Below, one piece after another: positions 22,401 through 33,646 of a DNA stretch of 64,000 bases. Every line of letters starts with the position of its first letter. Position 1 is the stretch's first letter. Source of the stretch: Wurfbainia villosa (taxonomy: Eukaryota > Streptophyta > Magnoliopsida > Zingiberales > Zingiberaceae). The stretch is from contig CM045987.1 in NCBI GenBank assembly GCA_025175895.1, forward strand, positions 112,519,040 through 112,583,039, read 5' to 3'. Made by a program: the position numbers and the translations under genes. The notes under the pieces are model-generated. The model was not told where the DNA came from and made no database searches. It was given only the letters and a program-made list of their open reading frames with translations.

Positions 22401-23012
22401 GCCCACACGATGTCCAAAAGGAAGAAGGACATACAATAGAAGATCGAGAGGTATAACGCTTGTTTATATTCTTTTGTAACATGTCTATAATTATTTTTCA
22501 ATCATATACATGTTGTATGTTCTGTTTTATGGTTAAATATACTTGGACTACGAATACAAATGCAAAAACCGGCGATCCGTACATCGTCTATTCCGTGGCT
22601 AATCTAGAATAGAAGTTGGTTGCTTGAACAACAAGTTTGTTCAAGTGACCACTCTAATCGAATAGCACGACGATGAAATGGTAGCTTGGGTAATCCCTCC
22701 TTGTCAAGGATAAATTTTTTTATTCGGGAACGTAGAAGGGATCACCATGAACAAGCGACCGAGTTGAAGTGGGAAGCGATGTTTCCTACCTTCATGCTTG
22801 GCCTTTGAATTTGCAAGGTGCTCCTCCCTTTGCTTCTTAGTCCACCTTGACTTCTCTAGTACTCTCCCCTCTTCATCCCTAGGCATCTCAAAACCATTTT
22901 TCATTATCAACATAATATCGAAGTCGGTTTCAAAAAATACCTCCATTCTCTTCTTCCACCAAGAGAATTCACCTTCAAACTTTGGCGGATGGATGTTAGA
23001 GTCGGCCATCAT
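19468..23012 (-). pseudogene. C gag, split by a solo LTR
   Basis: Start ATG at 23012 (MADSNIHPPKFEGEFSWW follows at once), ending at 19468. The solo LTR at 20930-22794 interrupts it between AKH and HLFNVLHQQ. The downstream part (20911-19802) is open for 369 codons: UBN2-type core with LIELHEGTSEVKL and FPRSSKWSSMVDSF; Lys/Glu-rich stretch; a zinc knuckle FYNCQGEGHIRDDC in which the first Cys is Phe; acidic Ser-rich tract with WDDPSSSSSEEDA; coiled coil. A frameshift near 19800 separates the last block (19788-19468), which has KWIPKEYLVNPIG and LYWVPK. Apart from the insertion and one frameshift it is the best-preserved gag here. Confidence 0.9.
20930..22794 (+). repeat. Solo LTR of the B family, TSD TGCTT
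   Basis: Begins TGTTGGGATGTATACTGG, ends CCTACCTTCA, with TGCTT on both sides (20925-20929 and 22795-22799). It matches the B LTRs through most of its length, including the 27-bp repeat block at about 21860-21970. It lacks the last about 25 bp of the B form (CTCACGGACTCGATAAGC...). No internal sequence remains, so unequal recombination between two LTRs is likely. Confidence 0.92.
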
Positions 23013-23057
23013 TGTTGTTGTGTTTGTTGTGGCGGTTAGTCCGGTGACAAGCGACTT

Positions 23058-23070
23058 GGCTCTGATACCA
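23058..23070 (-). other. Primer-binding site of C
   Basis: Minus strand TGGTATCAGAGCC, a perfect complement to the initiator tRNA-Met 3' end, 2 nt inside the 5' LTR. Confidence 0.92.
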
Positions 23071-23072
23071 CT

Positions 23073-24289
23073 TGTTGGAACGTCGGTGGGCGGCTAGAGG
23101 GAGGTGAATAACCCTCAATCGTCGTACAGTGGAATTCGTTAGTTGATTACTTGTCTACAAAATATATTAGCGCAACAGAAACAAAAACTAGACAAGAAAT
23201 TAAGACAAAGTAAAGAAAGAATAGATGCAAACGCCAACACCACGATGTAACGTGGTTTACGACCCTTGCTGCTAATCCACGACCGATTCGTCCAAGGTGA
23301 ATCACTCCTACACAATTCCACTAATCTCTCCTTTCAATAAAGCTAGGTGGAGGTAATCTTTCTTACACAAGATCTCTCCTTTTACAATATAATAGAAATA
23401 AGCTCAAGGAAGAGGATTGAAAATGTTTGGGCACTTGAGAAGATGTTTAGAGTAGAAGCATTAGCCTTCCCAAGTGTCCAAAGGCCCCATTTTATAGAGA
23501 AGAACTCATTCTTCCGTTAGGGCAGCGGTCGTGATGCCCGATCGATCATTGCTCATAATCGTTACAATAACGGCTTCTTCCACGTTGAATTTCATCCAAC
23601 GGCTCCCACATCAGTCGACTGATCATCTCATCAGTCGACTGATGGAGCTAACAGTCGAGTGTCGAAAGCGAGCACTCGACTGATCAACATTCTATGCTCG
23701 AAACCCTTACGATCAGTCAACTGCTGCCATCAGCAGTCGACTATCATCCCTTGGCAGTCAACTGCTAGGACACAAACCTGACTCGAACACCAGTCGAGTC
23801 ACAGTCGACTTGGAGCAGTCGACTGCCATGTCATGGCAGTCGACTAATGTCGGGAAATCTCATCCGACACTTAGCCAATTGGCCAAATTTCACCTAAGCG
23901 CTACCCGTCCCGGGTTACATTCGCTCACACTCATTCCCTTGGAGTCTCTCGCCTTTGAAGTTGTCTTCGTTCGTCCACGTGCCTCGGATGCGCCAAGCGC
24001 ACAGCTTCGCAATGTCATCCTTCGTGTCTCACCCTGAAGTCTACTTCCTCCGGCTTCACTCCAATGCTCCTCGTCCGGTGGTCCCTCGGATGCACCAAGC
24101 ACACGGCTTCCGCAATGCATCTTTCACCAACTCAAAGACCGAGTCATGAGAGGTGAAACTTGCCAATGCTCCATGTGTGAATTACTAAGTCCTGCATGAC
24201 TTCAACGCACACATCAAATCCAATACAATCCTAACTTAAACTCTTTGCCACACACATCAAAACCACATCATGGGTTGATTGCCCTAACA
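23073..24289 (-). repeat. C 5' LTR
   Basis: Pairs with 17061-18299. Minus-strand TATA box CTATAAAAT at 23489-23497. CAGTCGACTG and near variants are dense at 23610-23850. One segment, 23515-23580, differs from the other LTR in a way that simple point mutation does not explain. Confidence 0.9.
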
Positions 24290-24648
24290 AACTTTGCTAC
24301 AGTAATTTCACTATAGCTATAGTGATTTACTGTAGATATAGTGATTTATCACCAGGCCGTGTGGCGTTCTGATCTTCCCCTGCACTACTATAGTGATTTC
24401 ACTGTAGCTACAATACACTACTATAATACTTTTGCTACAGTAAAATCTTCAATTTTCGCTTGACATCCCCTACAAAAACAAAGTATACAACAATTAGTGC
24501 TAAGGACATCAAATTAGCATGTATTTGCATTAAAGCTCTAAAATGATCCATATTCATAAAATATGATAAATATGTCGAATTACGCATACGAATGGATCAA
24601 AACATCGAGGAATGAATATAAAATATCATGTCAAAATGTGAGTTATTA
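24290..24648 (-). repeat. F 5' LTR, part 2
   Basis: Continues the F LTR after C. Rich in repeats of CTATAGTGATTT and TTGCTACAGTA (24290-24440). Ends near GAGTTATTA, comparable to GTAGTTATCA at the end of the solo copy (60815). The next bases are D LTR. Confidence 0.65.
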
Positions 24649-24813
24649 GTGGCCAGCAGCAGGGACCCCCGTTGTATAGCCTGAAGTTCTTTATCTTATC
24701 GCTACTTATTCATACTGCCCACTCGGCCACTCGAGAGTAGTGGTTGTTGTTGAGTTGGGATAGTTATCATGTCGTGCCATCTAGGCCACACTGGGGTCGT
24801 GGTAACGAGTGGG

Positions 24814-24870
<57 letters not shown>

Positions 24871-25791
24871 TGTGATCATTATATATAGATACAGTCTATA
24901 TATATATTCTTGTTGTAATATTGCATTTGTTTGAGCTATGCTTGTTGCATATGTTTGTTCATCATTTTGCATATTATTTGCATATTCTATACTATTGTGT
25001 GTGGAGTACAGTGTACGAGTTGGATCAGAATGTTGTACGTGTTTGATCAATGTCATGTTGTGGTATAGGATGGACCAGGTTTGTTTATGTACTTGTTTAT
25101 GTGTTGTTCATATAGTAGTGTGTTGATTATAGATATAGTATTGTTCCATTATGTTGTATGTGTTATAGTGTGATATATGTGTTCAGGGTGTATGAGTTGT
25201 ATCGTTGCAAATCCTCAGGTATGTTAGTACCTTATATTACATTATGTACGGTTGATCGGTTGGTTTGGTATATGCACTGATTAGTATTATACTAATAGTT
25301 TCGTTGTTTCCTTTAAGACTGTATATATGTTGATCTCCTTACATTTATTTAGTTCATGCACTATCTATTCTTTACCGCTGACTTTTATAATCACCACTAC
25401 ATACCCTGGATTTTCCTATAGCCCAAGTAGCAGGTAGAAGATTCCTAGGATGCTTGGAGCTCCGCCAGCTGATCCCATCTCACACCGAGCATTTGGAGTT
25501 TAATTCATATTTGTTTCGCTACTGTTTTTGTATTATAGTCATGTGTGTGAAGTGTTGTATTTAGCTTTTATGATGTTATTGGTTTGGATGTTGGTTTTGA
25601 TCATATTTTGTTTAGTGTGTTACAGTTGCACCGGTGTGCATTTTTGTGTCTTTGTGGTTGTATTATGTGGTAGTGTCATTTCATTATGTTGTGTGGTTGT
25701 GGCTGAAAGACTTGTATCAACAGGGAATTGTATCATGTACAGGGGAGATGTTGTCCATTTTTCGAGCTCGGCATACTCTCGGGGCGTGACA
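24649..25791 (+). repeat. D 5' LTR, second part
   Basis: GGCCAGCAGCAGGGACC onward matches 32440-33641 of the 3' LTR, ending GGGGCGTGACA at 25791. Contains a TA dinucleotide run at about 24818-24867. The segment 24818-24918 is inverted relative to the 3' LTR. Confidence 0.88.
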
Positions 25792-25798
25792 ATTTTAT

Positions 25799-25811
25799 TG
25801 GCATCATAGCC
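25799..25811 (+). other. Primer-binding site of D (degenerate)
   Basis: TGGCATCATAGCC, two bases from TGGTATCAGAGCC, 7 nt after the LTR end; followed by CTAGGATTACG as is usual in Tekay/Del elements. Confidence 0.65.
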
Positions 25812-27800
25812 CTAGGATTACGAGTCCACTTTCGAATTTTATTTTGTTCAGACATCGAGTTTATTTTACTTGGTTTTGGTTTTGTGAGTTCTAGGATCTG
25901 GCTGTGGCAGGACATCTCCGAGCTACTAGGTTTAAGGTATGTAAATTGTTATCACATATCCTTTTGTTGTCTATGCATCTAGTTGTTTATAACAGGGAAA
26001 GACATGTAGTGTGTTATTCACTATTTGTAACTGTGGTATGAGTTGACCACGGGAACGACTTATTGAGTCTGTGAGACTTGAACCTTCTGTTGAAAAAGGT
26101 GAATTACCTTTGAGAGTCGATTGATACCGAGTCGAAAAGCAGGGTCAGGTAGTCACATTTCTTATGGAGATCAAAGATTACATTCTTAGGGATTTTCACT
26201 AATTATGCTATTCAGATCGTTACCTTGGGGGTAATGAATAGAGCATGTGTACTATTGTTGATGCAGATAGTAGAGGATTTGTATATGGTGTTTCATAGGG
26301 ATTTTGATCCCTTAGTTGGTCGTGTTGGGTTGTATAACTTTGAAGGTACTTTTGAGTACTTAACTCGTGTTATATAGAGAAAGTAGAATTAGTTGTATAC
26401 CATTATCGGGATCAAACCGGTACATGGTGGAAGATGAAGGAAATAACCTTTGGGGAATAACATATCACTTGATCACGATTTAGTGATGTTGTGAGAGAGT
26501 ATTTCTCCACGTAACTTTCTTTAGCTCGTTGTCAGGGAATTCTTGAGCTTCAAGTAGGGTGATTGTCGGTAACAGGAATACCATGCAGATTCGTTAGACT
26601 TACAAAGTTTACGCCCACCTAATAGCTCAAGAGTGTAAATGGATGTCTTAAGCCACCCAAGGTTTATTGTCTTACATTTTAGTCAGGATGTTTGAATCTT
26701 CTATCAGATCCTACCGGTAGACATTGGATAGAGTCATGAGTTTAGAAATGACTCCGTACAAGTGTTTAAGAGTTAGAGACCGATAAGCAGATATTGCAAG
26801 TCAAATTATTAGAATCAGAAGTCTCCGAATGTTGGATAAAAGTAGTAAGATCGGAGTCGTGGGTTATGAGATACTTTCCGATTATAGAAGACCAATCGTA
26901 GTTCGTCAAAACTTTCTCAGGTTATCAGCAAAATCAGGAGAAAGACTCCGAAGGGATTATGTACATGCAGTGCGGATCACGAAGACACGCAGAGTCAGAT
27001 TATCCATTGGATCAATTCAGCTGTTACTATTATAAGCAACCAATACACATGAAGAGAAAGCGTACTTCGAAGACCCAGTTGAAGACTATCAAGGTTGTTC
27101 CGGGAGGATGATGCACAATCTCAACAGTAGAGATCATCACAGAAGATTGGGTTAGCACATCAGCAACGATTTACTACCTCAGACATAATTGGAGTTCCTA
27201 TATACTTCCCTCCAGGGGAAGTGATTTACTCAGCAGCATTAGCAGAAGACATCTTAGAAGATTCAAACATCCAGACATCAGCAATTGTTACCTTCCCAGG
27301 CGTAGCTATACCATTTGTAGAGTATGAGTTACTCAGTATTTAAAGTCGGTGGTGTACTCTTTACCAGTGCAACAGTGTTTACCACCTCCATTGCAGTTGT
27401 TTTGGTTTGTATCTCAGTCGCAATGGTTGATGTTAGTTCCACTATGGTAGTCTTTTGCACCTACAGGAACTTAGCCATCAAGAACAGAAGTTGGACGAGT
27501 TTACATCCTTACTTGAGAGGAGATGTAGAGGGTCGAAGGATTGGTCGTTTAGGGTATTACTTTAGTTTATCCTCTCGGTTGATATATTGGGAGATACTGG
27601 TAGTTTACAGGTATCTATGTCTAGAATATTTTGAGATAGGATTAGAAGGATTTCTATATTCAGATCATGTGGGTCGGTGGTATCTCTACCGTCAGGTGAG
27701 ATGTTGACCAACAACCAAGAAGTCAAGGGATGCCCTTAGACTTTGATAGACATACCTTTACTATAGATATATCCTTATAGATGGTTAAATTGTTGAAATT
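25812..27800 (+). pseudogene. D gag/protease region, heavily decayed
   Basis: Placed by position between the PBS and the recognisable pol. No frame exceeds about 130 codons and I cannot identify a capsid core, zinc knuckle or DTG/DSG protease with confidence. A glutamine-rich stretch (near 27100-27200) could be part of gag. Not to be read as a gene. Confidence 0.4.
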
Positions 27801-27829
27801 ATGATATGATATATCTCTTGGATGTGCAT

Positions 27830-30000
27830 ATAATTCGAGAGTATTCGGATGTAGTTTCGGATAAACCTCCAGACTTTCCATTACATAGGCAAGTGGTGTA
27901 TACGATCGGAGTGATTTTGAAAATAGTTTCGATATTGAAGACCTCATATCGGGAGAAAATTTCTGATGATTACTTTACCGATTGAGCTAATGATATTTTA
28001 TAGCCAAATGTTTTTACTTATGGTGCATTGACTGAGAGTTGGTGTAAAGCACACAAAGTAGTTGAAGCTCGTGATTTACTCAATGCAATGTCATTTGTTT
28101 GGTTGTGAGCCTAATCAGGTTGTTTGATACCCTCATTGATCGGTTTTGCAAAGTTGGCCAGGTTGATGATGCACAGGAGGTATTTGTTAGAATGACAATT
28201 ATACCAGAAGATAATTTTATTGGTATCAATGTAGCTAAACACTAAGGAAATTGGAGGAATGTAAGTTGCAATTATAGGAGGTGTTGGAGGGGAGATTTAT
28301 CTGTCCTAGTGTTTCTTCTTGAGAAGATCCGGAACTCTTTGCTAAAAGAGAGTTGAACCTTTGAGATTATGCATCGATTATCGATGACGGAATATAGTAG
28401 CTTTTGAGAATGAATATCTTTCGTTGTGGAAAGATGGTCTATTTAGATCAGTAAAAGGACAGCTGTGTATACTCTAAGGTTGATCTATGATTAGAGTGTT
28501 GATATTGTAGTGACTTGGTGTCATACAATTATCATTGTCGTTGTGATGATTGTGATATCATCAACTTAGAGTAACAAGGATGCAGGTGTGTAGAAGATGG
28601 TATTTCATACTTGGTATGAATTTTATCAGCTATTGATAATGTTTTTAGACTTATTGATGATTTAGTCGTCAATGGACTTGAGGAATTGAGTATCCTAGAA
28701 GCGGTTGGATCAGTTTGTTGTTGTTGGAGTTGCGTGACTTGGCCACTGTTGATGGTGGTAGTTGGAGTTGTGCACTCGGCCATCGTAGAGGGTGGTTTCC
28801 CTTGTATTGATTTGGTTATTACCGTAGATGTGGATAGGATGCTCTAGCATTACTATGTTGCTGGCTTGATGGACTAAGAAGGTGATGGAAATCACTTGGT
28901 CAGAAGCTTGTGAAACTAGGTTTCAGGGCCTAAACGGTGGTTGACTTTTTCACTAGTGTTGATAAATCCTTCCGGTATGGATGGAAGGGTATTGTACACT
29001 GATGCATCATTTTAGGGATTGGAGTGAGTCCGATGCAATTGGATGAGACATATCCTATGTTTATGTTAGTTGAGAAACTTCGAGATAAGCTATCATACAC
29101 ATGACGTGGATTTAGCAGTTATGATCTTGATTGGTAGATGCATGGAGTTTTGGCTAGCTACTGGGTAGCTACTATAGAGTTGTTAGAACACGGACAGATG
29201 TAACAAGGGAGATTGGTCTCTATAGTCTCCCAGTCACTTTCAGTTCTGTGTGGTAGAGTGGATTTTGGACAGTAGAGAAAAATTCTCCGTCTCTAAGGAG
29301 GATAGCGGTTTCCAGAGTTGTATTAGATTTCAAAAGAGTTACTTTTGATTCAGGACAGCAGGCAGATCTTTGTTGTGATGGTAGAGAGATTTTTCATCTT
29401 CGAGGAAGACTATGACCCAGAGTTGTTTCAGTTTGAGGACAAGTTGTTCCAGGAGACTCATCATATGAGATCGGTGATATATTTGAAGTATATCCAAAAA
29501 TAGCGAGTTCTGAAATGTTCTTGTTGGTGTAACGATACATGTAGGACATGGTTGAGTTCGTAGCTTGGTGTTGGTGTGCCAACTAGTAAAGGTGGAATAT
29601 TAGTGACCAGTACGGTTACGTACTGAGATGGAAGTGGGAGCCTAGTATGATGGACTGTGTTAAGAGATTATCTGGAATTTAAAAAGGATATGATATGATT
29701 TGGGGTAATCGATGATCGATTAGCCAAATCCGTTCATTTTCTACCGAGCCGTAAGATGGATTTCGTTGGATCACTTGATGGAATTATGTTTCGAGGAGAT
29801 TTTCAATTTTGTATGGAATATCCTTGAATATTGTTTCTGAAAATGATTCATGATTCACTTTACGATTCTGAAAAAGTCTCCAATAGGGCACAGATATAGA
29901 GCTCCACCCTAGTACAGTTATTTACCATTTAATAGGTCTGTTGAGAGTATATATGAGCTGGAAAATAATATTTGAGCTCAATACCCTCACCTAGCTATTT
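27830..30000 (+). pseudogene. D pol: RT, integrase and chromodomain remnants
   Basis: Readable landmarks in order: the linker before RT, IREYSDVVSDKPPDFPLHRQ, at about 27830-27900; FICPSVSS and LRLCIDYR (RT start) at 28300-28380; a QLCILKVDL echo of the next RT motif near 28460; integrase phrase DRLAKSVHFLP near 29713-29745; chromodomain end AQYPHL near 29970-29990. Stops and frameshifts lie between and within all of them. The order RT before integrase shows Ty3-gypsy, and the chromodomain shows a chromovirus. A PPR gene fragment interrupts the linker just before RT. Confidence 0.75.
27960..28215 (+). pseudogene. PPR (pentatricopeptide repeat) gene fragment inside D pol
   Basis: PPR proteins bind organellar RNA through tandem 35-residue helical repeats. 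Two adjacent motifs are readable. The first (28004-28098) gives PNVFTYGALTESWCKAHK followed by VVEARDLLNAMS. After a frameshift near 28097, the second gives GCEPNQVV, then, after another shift near 28124, DTLIDRFCKVGQVDDAQEVF (28126-28185). The phrasing of the pair is close to P-class plant PPR proteins such as Arabidopsis At1g06710 (from memory, unverified). Left and right neighbours are pol: a TATCGG end of the linker near 27945 and TATCAATGTAGC near 28233, the latter homologous to the same pol site. It is a captured or inserted piece of a host gene, no longer coding. Confidence 0.8.
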
Positions 30001-30093
30001 GAGAGGGGTGACTTTTCTCAAGGTACTTGAGTTGATCAATATGATATTGTTTACCCGTACTTGAGTAGGTAATTTGGGGACCAAATTTTTTAT

Positions 30094-30106
30094 TTGTTGG
30101 GAAGAA
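30094..30106 (+). other. Polypurine tract of D (degenerate)
   Basis: TTTGTTGGGAAGAA directly before the LTR start TGTAAGATATC; a weakened form of the usual AGGGGAGAA tract. Confidence 0.6.
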
Positions 30107-32696
30107 TGTAAGATATCAGAAAAAATAATAATAAAATGTCCCTGGTTAAATAGGAAATGGACTTATAGAATTTTTAGAAATTTTTCTGGAATTAAATGGA
30201 GTCCTTATGATATTTTATGGGAAAAGATTTAATAAGCCTTGATAAAGTCTGATGAGGAGTTAAATGGGTTTAATTAACCCAAGTTATATAAATATCAAAA
30301 CCTAGGTTTAGGTTTTATTAAACTTCCTTCATTTTTATTTCTCCGCAACCCTTTTATCCTGATTTCTTTCCCTTCCCAATCGCGATTCTCTTCTCCGATT
30401 CTCCCCACCGCCGCGATTCCTTTTCTCTTCTCTTCTTCTTCTTCCGATTGCGAGCCCTCCTGATCGCAGCTCCTTCTTCTCACTCGTCGCCGCCACTGGA
30501 GCTCAGCTCGTCGGTGACTCTTCTTCCTCGCTGCACTAGTCATTTGTCTCCACCCGATCTTCGCCACAGCTAGATGGGTCGGCTAGTCTCCGTCGACCGT
30601 ACCTTCTTCTCCCGGTCTGATGGCAGTAAACACCACTGCCATGGTAGAGATCTTCACGATCACCGTAGCGCCAATTCTTAATGCAGCTGATCTACAACCT
30701 TCTCTTCGCCACTGTCGCCTGCTCTGCCGCACACACTCTGTCGCCCTATGCATGACGGCGTTGCTCTGCGACATCATCATCACAATGGGTTGCCGCTGGC
30801 CTCAGCTGTTCTAAGTCGTGTACCATCGGTTCTACCAACGGGTTGCCCTATTGCGGTTGCTATTGTGTCGATCGCTAAGAGCTCAATCTCGCAATCACAA
30901 GAAAGTCTATTGGCACCCTTCTTTGATAGCCTCTGCTTTGACGTCCCCAGCCTAGCTCGCTGTTGCTTCTCCCCACAGCAAGCTGTGACTAGATCGAAGA
31001 TGTTGTGTGATGCAGCCATGAGTCATTTTGTGTTGGACCAGTAGTAAGTGTTGTGGATGGAAGTATGATAGTTGAGATTAGCTAATTGTTGGATTATATA
31101 GCTATGTGATTTCTGTAGGATTGGGGTTGCTTCGTCATTTCGAGGAGGAAGATTTGTTTACTATAGTTTTGGTGATGATCCGAGGAAGGAGGCACTAGGC
31201 TTGGATCATAGATCTAATACATGAAGCAGTGGAATGGAAGCTTAAGAAATAGGTAAGTAAATTGGGATGTGTTAAGTTTATACAATCAAATCTTGTTTTA
31301 TTGTAGTGGTAATGGTGTTAATGTTGGAGTTACATGCAGTATAGGAAAACTATAATTTAGGTGTTGTGATTGGGGATTGATTTTACCATTTATCTTGTTG
31401 GTGATGTGATTACGACAGATTACTTATGGAGGCTGCTAGTTGGGATCATTTGCTTTCGATTCATTTGTGGGATTGATATATGGGATCCTAAAATTTGAAA
31501 CAAGAAGTTGTGCCAGTGAGGCTAAGCTTGGATTTTGATTCGGGACATTCTTGGACATGAAGACTCTCAGCATAGCCTACATATCAGGTGGGTAATACCT
31601 ACCTTGGTCAGGTAGTTTATTGATTCTGGTGCATGAATATTTTTACGATGGTGATGACACCTTTACCTTGACTTCACTCTTATTTAATCATGTGCTTGAT
31701 ACTTAGTCTTTGTACTTTGAGTTGCTCTGTTGTTATCCCTATATTTCGTTCATCATGGTTATGGATTACATATGCTATGATATGTGGACCTATGTGTGTG
31801 TAGCTGAGTACATTTGTAGACTTAATTTTTGTCATTAGGATAAATCACCTGGGGGTGAGGGAGGTTGTAAATGTGGAGTTGATTGTCGGATCATGTTTCT
31901 TTACATTGTGGGTCTGTTATGGACCATAGATTTGTGTATGGTTGTATGGATTGTCGATAGTGGGTTGCTACGGACTAGAGGTCCTAGCATGGTTGACTAT
32001 CAGTTGTGTATGTCTCTCTGTTGGATAGAGAGTGTGTTGTAGATGTATATGTGGTTGTGTATTCATGTCATTTACATGCATGTTGGCGACTTGGTCTCCC
32101 TTGTTGTTGAGAGGGTCAACAGTCATCCTGCCTCCACGGTTATTCATGGTAGTAGTAACTGGTGTGAGGGAAATTCATTTGTTGTGCCGCACTCATCCAC
32201 TATTAATAGTGGTAGTTGGAGTTGTGTGCAGTTGTCCTGAGTGTGTGGCACTCGACCACTCATGGATAGTGTCAGTCCGAGTGGCCAGCAGCAGGAACTC
32301 CCGTTGTATAGCTTGAATCTCTTTAGCTTATCGCTACTTATTCATATTGTCCACTCGGCCACTATTAATAGTGGTAGTTGGAGTTGCGTGCAGTTGTCTT
32401 GGGTATGTGACACTCGATCACTCATGGGTAGTGTCAGTCTGAGTGGCCAGCAACAAGGACTCCCGTTGTGTAGCCTGAATCTCTTTAGCTTATCGCTACT
32501 TATTCATACTGTCCACTCGGCCACTCGAGAGCAGTAATTGTTGTTGAGCTAGGATAGTTGTCATGTCGTGCCACCTAGGCCACACTGGGGTCATAGTAGC
32601 GAGTGCGGTGCGTAGGCATGACCATACATTTGCATTGCCATGTATGATGACGTCTACATATATATATAGACTGTATCTATATATACTGATCACACT

Positions 32697-32755
<59 letters not shown>

Positions 32756-33641
32756 TTGTTGTGATGTTGCATTTATTTGAGCTATGTTTGCTGCATATGT
32801 TTGTTCATCATTTTGCATATTATTTGCATATTCTATACTGTTGTGTGTAGAGTACAGTGTACGAGTTGGATCAGACTGTTGTACGCATTTGATCAACATC
32901 ATGTTGTGGTATAGGATGGACTAGGTTCGTTTATGTACTTGTTTATGTGTCGTTTATATAGTAGTGTGTTGATTACAGATATAGTATTGCTCCTTTATGT
33001 TCTATGTGTTATAGTGTGGTATATGTGTTCAGGGTGTATGAGTTGCATCGTTGCATATCCTCAAGTATGTCAGTACCTTACATTACGTTATGTACGATTG
33101 ATCGATTGGTTTGGTATATGCACTGATTAGTATTATACTAATAGTTTTATTGTTTCCTTTAAGACTGTATATCTGTTGATCTCCTTACATTTATTTAGTT
33201 CATGCACTATCTATTTTTTACTGCTGAGTTTTATACTCACCACCACAGACCCTGAGTTTTTCTGTCGCCCAAGTAGCAGGTAGAAGATTCCTAGGATGCT
33301 TGGAGCTCCGCCAGCTGATCTCATCTCACACTGAGCATTTGAAGTTTAATTCATATTTGTTCCACTGCAATTTTTGTATTATAGTCATGTATGTGAAGTG
33401 TTGTATTTGACTTTTATGATGTTGTTGGTTTGGATGTTGGTTTTGATCATATTTTGTTTAGTGTGTTAGAGTCGTACCGGTGCGCATTTTTGTGTCTTTG
33501 TGGTTGTATTATGTGGTAGTGTCATTTCATTATGTTGTGTGGTTGTTGCCGAAAGGCTTGTATCAACAGGGAATTGTATCGTGTACAGGGGAGCTACATG
33601 ATGTCCGTTTTTCGGGCTCGACATACTCTCAGGGCGTGACA
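30107..33641 (+). repeat. D 3' LTR (3535 bp)
   Basis: Starts TGTAAGATATCAG and ends AGGGCGTGACA, followed by TSD CCCTA. TATA-like TATATAAAT at 30285-30293. A CT-rich block follows at 30400-30480. Contains a 162-bp tandem duplication (32197-32521) and a TA run at about 32699-32752. Open frames in 30295-31044 are not conserved in the other LTR. Confidence 0.9.
32197..32521 (+). repeat. 162-bp tandem duplication in D 3' LTR
   Basis: CCACTATTAATAGTGGTAG recurs at 32197 and 32359, and the following about 160 bp are repeated with a few differences, ending at CCACTCGGCCAC. Each unit begins with a short palindrome (CCACTATTAATAGTGG). The 5' LTR keeps only the second unit end. Confidence 0.85.
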
Positions 33642-33646
33642 CCCTA

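Larger units (their letters stand above)
17061..24289 (-). mobile_element. C: gag-only SIRE-like copia element
   Basis: LTRs at 17061-18299 (3', 1239 bp) and 23073-24289 (5', 1217 bp); perfect iMet PBS; one gag; PPT; no pol. Flanks are CACTT (17056-17060) and AACTT (24290-24294), a TSD with one mismatch. Without the solo LTR inside it, the internal part is about 2.9 kb, enough for gag and about 1.15 kb of noncoding 3' sequence. This is the structure of a non-autonomous terminal-repeat retrotransposon carrying only gag. Confidence 0.9.
14806..24648 (-). mobile_element. F: Athila/Tat-like gypsy remnant
   Basis: Minus-strand remnant with an LTR at right (16136-17060 plus 24290-24648, split by C), a tRNA-Asp-like PBS at 16111-16131 and the start of an internal coding region (15926 leftward). 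Everything 3' of about 14806 is absent, including pol and the 3' LTR; the junction falls directly in the D LTR. A solo LTR of the same family is at 58764-60815. Group assignment rests on the PBS only. Confidence 0.65.
14258..33641 (+). mobile_element. D: Ty3-gypsy chromovirus (Tekay/Del-like), TSD CCCTA
   Basis: Plus-strand element with exact flanks CCCTA (14253-14257 and 33642-33646). 5' LTR in two pieces (14258-14805 and 24649-25791), internal region 25792-30106, 3' LTR 30107-33641. Domain order RT, integrase, chromodomain is gypsy order. The chromodomain remnant, the tract just before the 3' LTR and the iMet-like PBS fit the Tekay/Del group of chromoviruses. All coding is heavily decayed. 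F and its contents sit inside the 5' LTR, and about 1.8 kb of that LTR (counterpart of 30642-32440) is missing at the same place. Confidence 0.9.

Noticed and set aside
24290..24440. Repeated CTATAGTGATTT/CTACAGTA as a satellite or MITE
   Set aside because: No terminal inverted repeats or TSD; it is part of the F LTR split by C.
24781..25056. Frames with Ile-Tyr repeats
   Set aside because: Translation of TA dinucleotide runs in the D LTR.
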